Assembly (NCBI GenBank): GCA_910586715.1
Contig: CAJUJG010000053.1
Span: 1 to 25,346, forward strand
DNA: 25,346 nucleotides
Reading direction: 5' to 3'
From: an uncultured Lachnospiraceae bacterium
GTDB taxonomy: Bacteria; Bacillota; Clostridia; Lachnospirales; Lachnospiraceae
Shown piece after piece: positions 22,665 through 25,346 of the stretch. How positions within the stretch are numbered: position 1 is the stretch's first letter; each line of letters begins with the position of its first letter. The position numbers and the translations under genes are program-made. The notes under the pieces were generated by a model. The model made no database searches, was not told the DNA's origin, and saw only the letters and a list, made by a program, of their open reading frames with translations.

Positions 22665-23636
22665 ATGGATAGGGAAACGGCTTTACAGGACTATCATAAA
22701 TCGGTGGAAAAGACCGTCTCGGATTTCCGAAGCAGCCTTGGGGCGTACCTCACGGACCATGCCATATATATGGAGGACATGGTCCGGAGAGGGATGGAGC
22801 TTTTGGGCGAACGGATGAAAAAACAGGGGAAAGAGTATGTGTGCTGTCTTTATTTTTCCCTGTTAAGGGCGGATTTGTTGGAACGCAAATACCGTTTTTA
22901 TCTTCACGGGCTGGATATGCGCTGGTATTTGGATGATGAGCCTGCGGAGGTGTATGTCGATGCCCCCGAACTGTTTGTCCCGATTGAAAAGCTTTTGGAT
23001 GCGCTCAAAGAGGCGGACAAGGGGTATGGGGGTGTCATAAATCGCTATGACATCTGGAATATGGTGTTTGATGAGCTTCCTCTCTTTAACAGCATCATCT
23101 GCCAAATCCTCCGTTACTGTCTGCGGGACTGGGAGGAGAAGGGGATTTTTGACAGTGTGGTCCGCTCCCCTTACTGGCTTGTAAAGTGGGGGGAGTACCG
23201 CGACCGGTCGGAATTTCTGATACAGACGGACCGGGTAGAAAAGCCGGATACGGCATGGAAGGAGGAGCTTGCAAAGGCTGCGCATAAACCGGAACAAATG
23301 GTGTTCGGGTACTGGTATAAGGCAGCCTGCAGCGGGAAAAGCCCGAAAAATCTAGACATGCGCTTTATCACCTTTGACGGATGCACCATAAAGGATACGG
23401 CATTTGAGAACTGCAATATGGAGGGAAGCCGTTTTCCCGACAGTAAAATCACCGGATGCAGCTTTACAGGATGCTGCCTGACCGGCGCGGATTTCAGAAA
23501 ATGTAGTTTTGAGAAGACATCCTTTGCGGGAGCGACGCTGACAGGAGCAGTATTCCCTGCGCAGAGCGTTCCGTTTCTGGACATTGATGCGCAGCAGCTT
23601 CAGGCAATCTATCTGGACAGGGGGAATGAAGAATGA
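22665..23636 (+). CDS. Pentapeptide-repeat C-terminal domain protein
   Basis: A 323-residue soluble protein. ATG 22665 is chosen because AAAGGAGG ends six bases before it; an ATG at 22659 abuts that site. The N-terminal about 225 residues are of unknown family, helical and rich in aromatic residues (LYFSLLRADLLERKYRFYLH, YGGVINRYDIWNMVFDELPL). From about 230 to 300 there are consecutive pentapeptide repeats A(N/D)LXX-style: FITFDGCTIKDTAFENCNME, GSRFPDSKITGCSFTGC, GADFRKCSFEKTSFAGATLT. Such right-handed helices are seen in T6SS cargo adaptors and spike-associated proteins. Its position between vgrG and the PAAR-like gene suggests a spike adaptor or cargo-linked protein. Repeat domain is certain, role inferred. 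Confidence 0.8.
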   Translation: MDRETALQDYHKSVEKTVSDFRSSLGAYLTDHAIYMEDMVRRGMELLGERMKKQGKEYVCCLYFSLLRADLLERKYRFYLHGLDMRWYLDDEPAEVYVDAPELFVPIEKLLDALKEADKGYGGVINRYDIWNMVFDELPLFNSIICQILRYCLRDWEEKGIFDSVVRSPYWLVKWGEYRDRSEFLIQTDRVEKPDTAWKEELAKAAHKPEQMVFGYWYKAACSGKSPKNLDMRFITFDGCTIKDTAFENCNMEGSRFPDSKITGCSFTGCCLTGADFRKCSFEKTSFAGATLTGAVFPAQSVPFLDIDAQQLQAIYLDRGNEE

Positions 23637-24154
23637 GATATTTTTTTATCACGCAGGACAAAACGCTTCCCTGTGCAATACAGTACCGGGACTTTGATAT
23701 CAATGGTCCACGGCATGTGTTTTCAAGGCAGGAGGCGGAGCGATTGAGTGATGATGTTGTCCTGTATTTAGCAGGAAGCGGTTTGGAAGCCCGTTGGGAT
23801 TTTCTGCAGTGCCCTGTGACGATGTTTTCGGAACGTTTCATGGACATTTTGGACGCATATGAACAGGATTTATTTTTTCAGGAGGTAGTGTTTATCCATA
23901 AGGAAAACAGCCTGCAGTACCGCTATGTGCATATCCTTATGGATGAAATCGACGTGGCAGGGGAAAGCACGCGGTATTATCCGAACGGGACGGTAGAGCG
24001 GCTGGTGCTTGACGGCAGGAAAATAGGGACGCGCAACCTGTTCATGTTGCCGGGGAACCATAGGAAAGATCCGATTGTCAGTCTAGCTTTGGCTGAAAGC
24101 CTGCTGCGGCGTAATCCGGTCGGGATCTGTTTTGAGGAAGTGGAGGTGGGATAG
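23633..24154 (+). CDS. Imm11/DUF1629-like small protein
   Basis: A 173-residue soluble protein starting in an ATGA overlap with the pentapeptide gene. It carries an acidic, strand-rich layout with FSERFMDILDAYEQDLFFQE, then YRYVHILMDEIDVAGESTRY, and a C-terminal LALAESLLRRNPVGICFEEV. The pattern 'SE-x-F... L... YY.ll.d.lD... S..la..l...g..G..Feev' recalls the Imm11/DUF1629 family, known mostly as immunity proteins of polymorphic toxins and found near T6SS spikes. No toxin is recognised beside it, so it might be a spike adaptor or an immunity protein for a downstream effector. The family match is judged by eye. Confidence 0.6.
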   Translation: MRYFFITQDKTLPCAIQYRDFDINGPRHVFSRQEAERLSDDVVLYLAGSGLEARWDFLQCPVTMFSERFMDILDAYEQDLFFQEVVFIHKENSLQYRYVHILMDEIDVAGESTRYYPNGTVERLVLDGRKIGTRNLFMLPGNHRKDPIVSLALAESLLRRNPVGICFEEVEVG

Positions 24155-25018
24155 ATGGGAAAAAGTCTGAAGGAACTGGAAAGCTCATTAAATACAGCCA
24201 GTGAGGATTACAGTAAGGCGTATGATACGTATAGGGATGCGCAGAGGAAACATGATGCCGCGAAACAGGCACGTGACGAAATATTTAACAAGTATGGAGT
24301 GGGTAATCCGTCTGCCCAGTGCATGGCAGAGGTTGCACTGGCAGATCAGGCAATAGAAAAGGCAAAAAAAGAGCAGGAAGATGCGGAACAGGCTTTAGAA
24401 GCAGCCAAGGTAGAGGCTGAGAAAAGATCCAGAAGTGTAGAATTAAGGAAGCGCCGGATGCGTAAAAGAGCGGATAAGGATACGACCTATGTGGTGTACC
24501 AGGCACGGATTGAATGTACGTATGGAATGAGGGAGAGCTACCTGTCGTTGAAATCCTCCCACGGTGTAATGACAAGGGAGATTCCGCAGATGACGGTAAA
24601 GGATGTGAAACTTAATACAAATATCATTAATTTTGGGGGATGCAGGAGCATGGAGAACCCAAGCGTGGAGAGAGCTGCCCAAAGGGCAGAGAACGGCGCA
24701 AATGCACGTATTGAGCTTAAAAAAGACGGACGTGATACGGCGGTGGCAGTTGTCAAGGCAGCCCGAGTAGCAATCTGTCCGGGCAAGGCAATCATAGAGC
24801 ATTTTATGAGTACATTTAAAAAAGAAGAAGATGAACTAGACAGTCTAAAGAGGGAGTGCATAGGGGAATGTACAGCGTGCTTCCCCGCGAACGCAGCATG
24901 GGAAAAGGGGCATGAAAAGGTAACGATTAACGGAGAGCAGGTGCTTCTGCGCAGATGTACGATGAGGTGTAATCACGGCGGGCGGATTACCATTCTGCTG
25001 TCAGGACAGCCGGAATAG
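24155..25018 (+). CDS. DUF4280 PAAR-like tip protein with N-terminal coiled coil
   Basis: A 287-residue protein beginning directly after the previous stop. Residues about 1-105 form a charged coiled coil (KELESSLNTASEDYSKAY, EQEDAEQALEAAKVEAEKRS). From about 112 to the end is a DUF4280-type PAAR-like domain: YQARIECTYGMRESYLSLKS, a strand TMTVKD-like segment before NTNIINFGGCRSMENPS, the cysteine-bearing CIGECTACFPANAAWEKGHE, and RRCTMRCNHGGRITILLSGQ. In this family a cysteine/histidine set and GGxIxIxxxGQ end make a pointed metal-bound tip for the VgrG spike. The coiled coil is extra to the core domain and may bind cargo or a chaperone. The stop is followed by GGAGG for the next gene. Confidence 0.82.
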   Translation: MGKSLKELESSLNTASEDYSKAYDTYRDAQRKHDAAKQARDEIFNKYGVGNPSAQCMAEVALADQAIEKAKKEQEDAEQALEAAKVEAEKRSRSVELRKRRMRKRADKDTTYVVYQARIECTYGMRESYLSLKSSHGVMTREIPQMTVKDVKLNTNIINFGGCRSMENPSVERAAQRAENGANARIELKKDGRDTAVAVVKAARVAICPGKAIIEHFMSTFKKEEDELDSLKRECIGECTACFPANAAWEKGHEKVTINGEQVLLRRCTMRCNHGGRITILLSGQPE

Positions 25019-25027
25019 GAGGCAGGA

Positions 25028-25346
25028 ATGGAGCTTACGTATCAGGGACTTAGGATAGTGATTCCTTTTGAGGGAACGGTTGGCGTGGAGGCTTTCACAC
25101 TGGAAGCGTCCTTTAACCATCATGTATGCGTAGAAATCATTTTACTTGCGGAAGAAGAGGGGATTGAAACAGCCATCCATGAGATTGCGGACGGGGACAG
25201 CATAACAGTTTACGGGGAAATACAGGAAACGCCCCTGTTTGCCGGAAGCATTACGGAGGCAGAAATGGCAGACAGGAAAGGTTTGTGCTGCCTGACGGTA
25301 AAGGCAGTTTCCAATACGGCACAGTGGGATTTTGTGCCGGAAAGCC
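25028..25346 (+). CDS. vgrG: Third VgrG-like protein, N-terminal part (cut by window end)
   Basis: A frame open from ATG 25028 to the window end (106 codons, no stop). GGAGG lies just upstream, overlapping the preceding stop region. The product starts MELTYQGLRIVIP, then FEGTVGVEAFTLEASFNHHV, and includes TPLFAGSITEAEM and CLTVKAVSNTAQWDF. These match the VgrG hub N-terminus in the two upstream copies, where 'PLFFGIVTKM' or 'ILFSGIMTDI' is followed by a strand ending in 'A.S..W..D' (for example EAKSRSWLMD). Domains diagnostic of VgrG (the QYxETDW motif and OB fold) would lie beyond the window, so the identity is likely but incomplete. Confidence 0.7.
   Translation, partial: MELTYQGLRIVIPFEGTVGVEAFTLEASFNHHVCVEIILLAEEEGIETAIHEIADGDSITVYGEIQETPLFAGSITEAEMADRKGLCCLTVKAVSNTAQWDFVPES

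Noticed and set aside
3738..25346. The operon as an integrated prophage
   Set aside because: No integrase, terminase, portal, capsid, holin or lysin genes are seen; instead FHA, PP2C, vWA and agr genes surround the tail-like genes, which fits a domesticated injection system.
1..25346. CRISPR arrays, tRNA or rRNA genes, insertion sequences, and long repeats
   Set aside because: I found no repeat-spacer pattern, RNA gene signature, transposase or terminal inverted repeats by reading the window; the only notable repeats are the two 21-bp-period operator pairs and the paralogous genes.

Overview
The window reads as chromosomal DNA of a Gram-positive Clostridia member, most likely Lachnospiraceae. 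The reasons are strong AGGAGG-type ribosome binding sites, moderate GC, agr-type peptide quorum-sensing genes of clostridial flavour, and close head-to-tail packing with stop/start overlaps. No rRNA, tRNA, CRISPR array, insertion sequence or minus-strand gene is supported. Every gene called is on the + strand.

Region 1 (1-582) is the 3' part or near-entirety of an AgrB-type peptide maturase gene, closed by an intrinsic terminator that overlaps its stop codon. Region 2 (about 690-3625) is a regulatory operon: a promoter preceded by two direct repeats with a 21-bp period (LytTR-type operator), an HD-GYP-like protein, an AgrA-like REC-LytTR response regulator, an AgrC-like histidine kinase, and a terminator. 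Region 3 (from 3651 to beyond the window end) is one long operon. Its promoter carries a second LytTR-type repeat pair with the same geometry. Its first genes are a second agrB and a 50-codon agrD. It then runs without a break into a contractile-injection-system (CIS, type VI-secretion-like) gene set.

The CIS operon encodes, in order: a secreted/membrane von Willebrand A protein; a 722-residue candidate sheath whose N-terminus resembles TssB and whose remainder would be TssC-like; two tandem 142-residue candidate tube (Hcp-like) paralogs; two hairpins that may act as an attenuator; a J-domain protein; two FHA-domain proteins; two PP2C-like phosphatases, the second with a TPR/coiled-coil tail; a large Hsp70/actin-fold ATPase; three unrecognised proteins in the position expected for baseplate parts; a small candidate adaptor; two VgrG-like spike proteins; a pentapeptide-repeat protein; an Imm11/DUF1629-like protein; a DUF4280 PAAR-like tip protein; and the start of a third VgrG-like protein cut by the window end.

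My working model is inference. An AgrD-derived cyclic peptide is sensed by AgrC and relayed by AgrA. AgrA then activates both promoters: one amplifies the sensor, and the other fires agrBD together with the injection apparatus, making a cell-density-controlled contractile system in a Gram-positive bacterium. The FHA/PP2C/vWA and Hsp70/J-domain proteins suggest a second, post-translational layer. Not seen in the window: a Ser/Thr kinase, a ClpV/AAA+ sheath ATPase, TssJLM membrane-complex proteins, a recognisable toxin effector. These could lie downstream or be absent.
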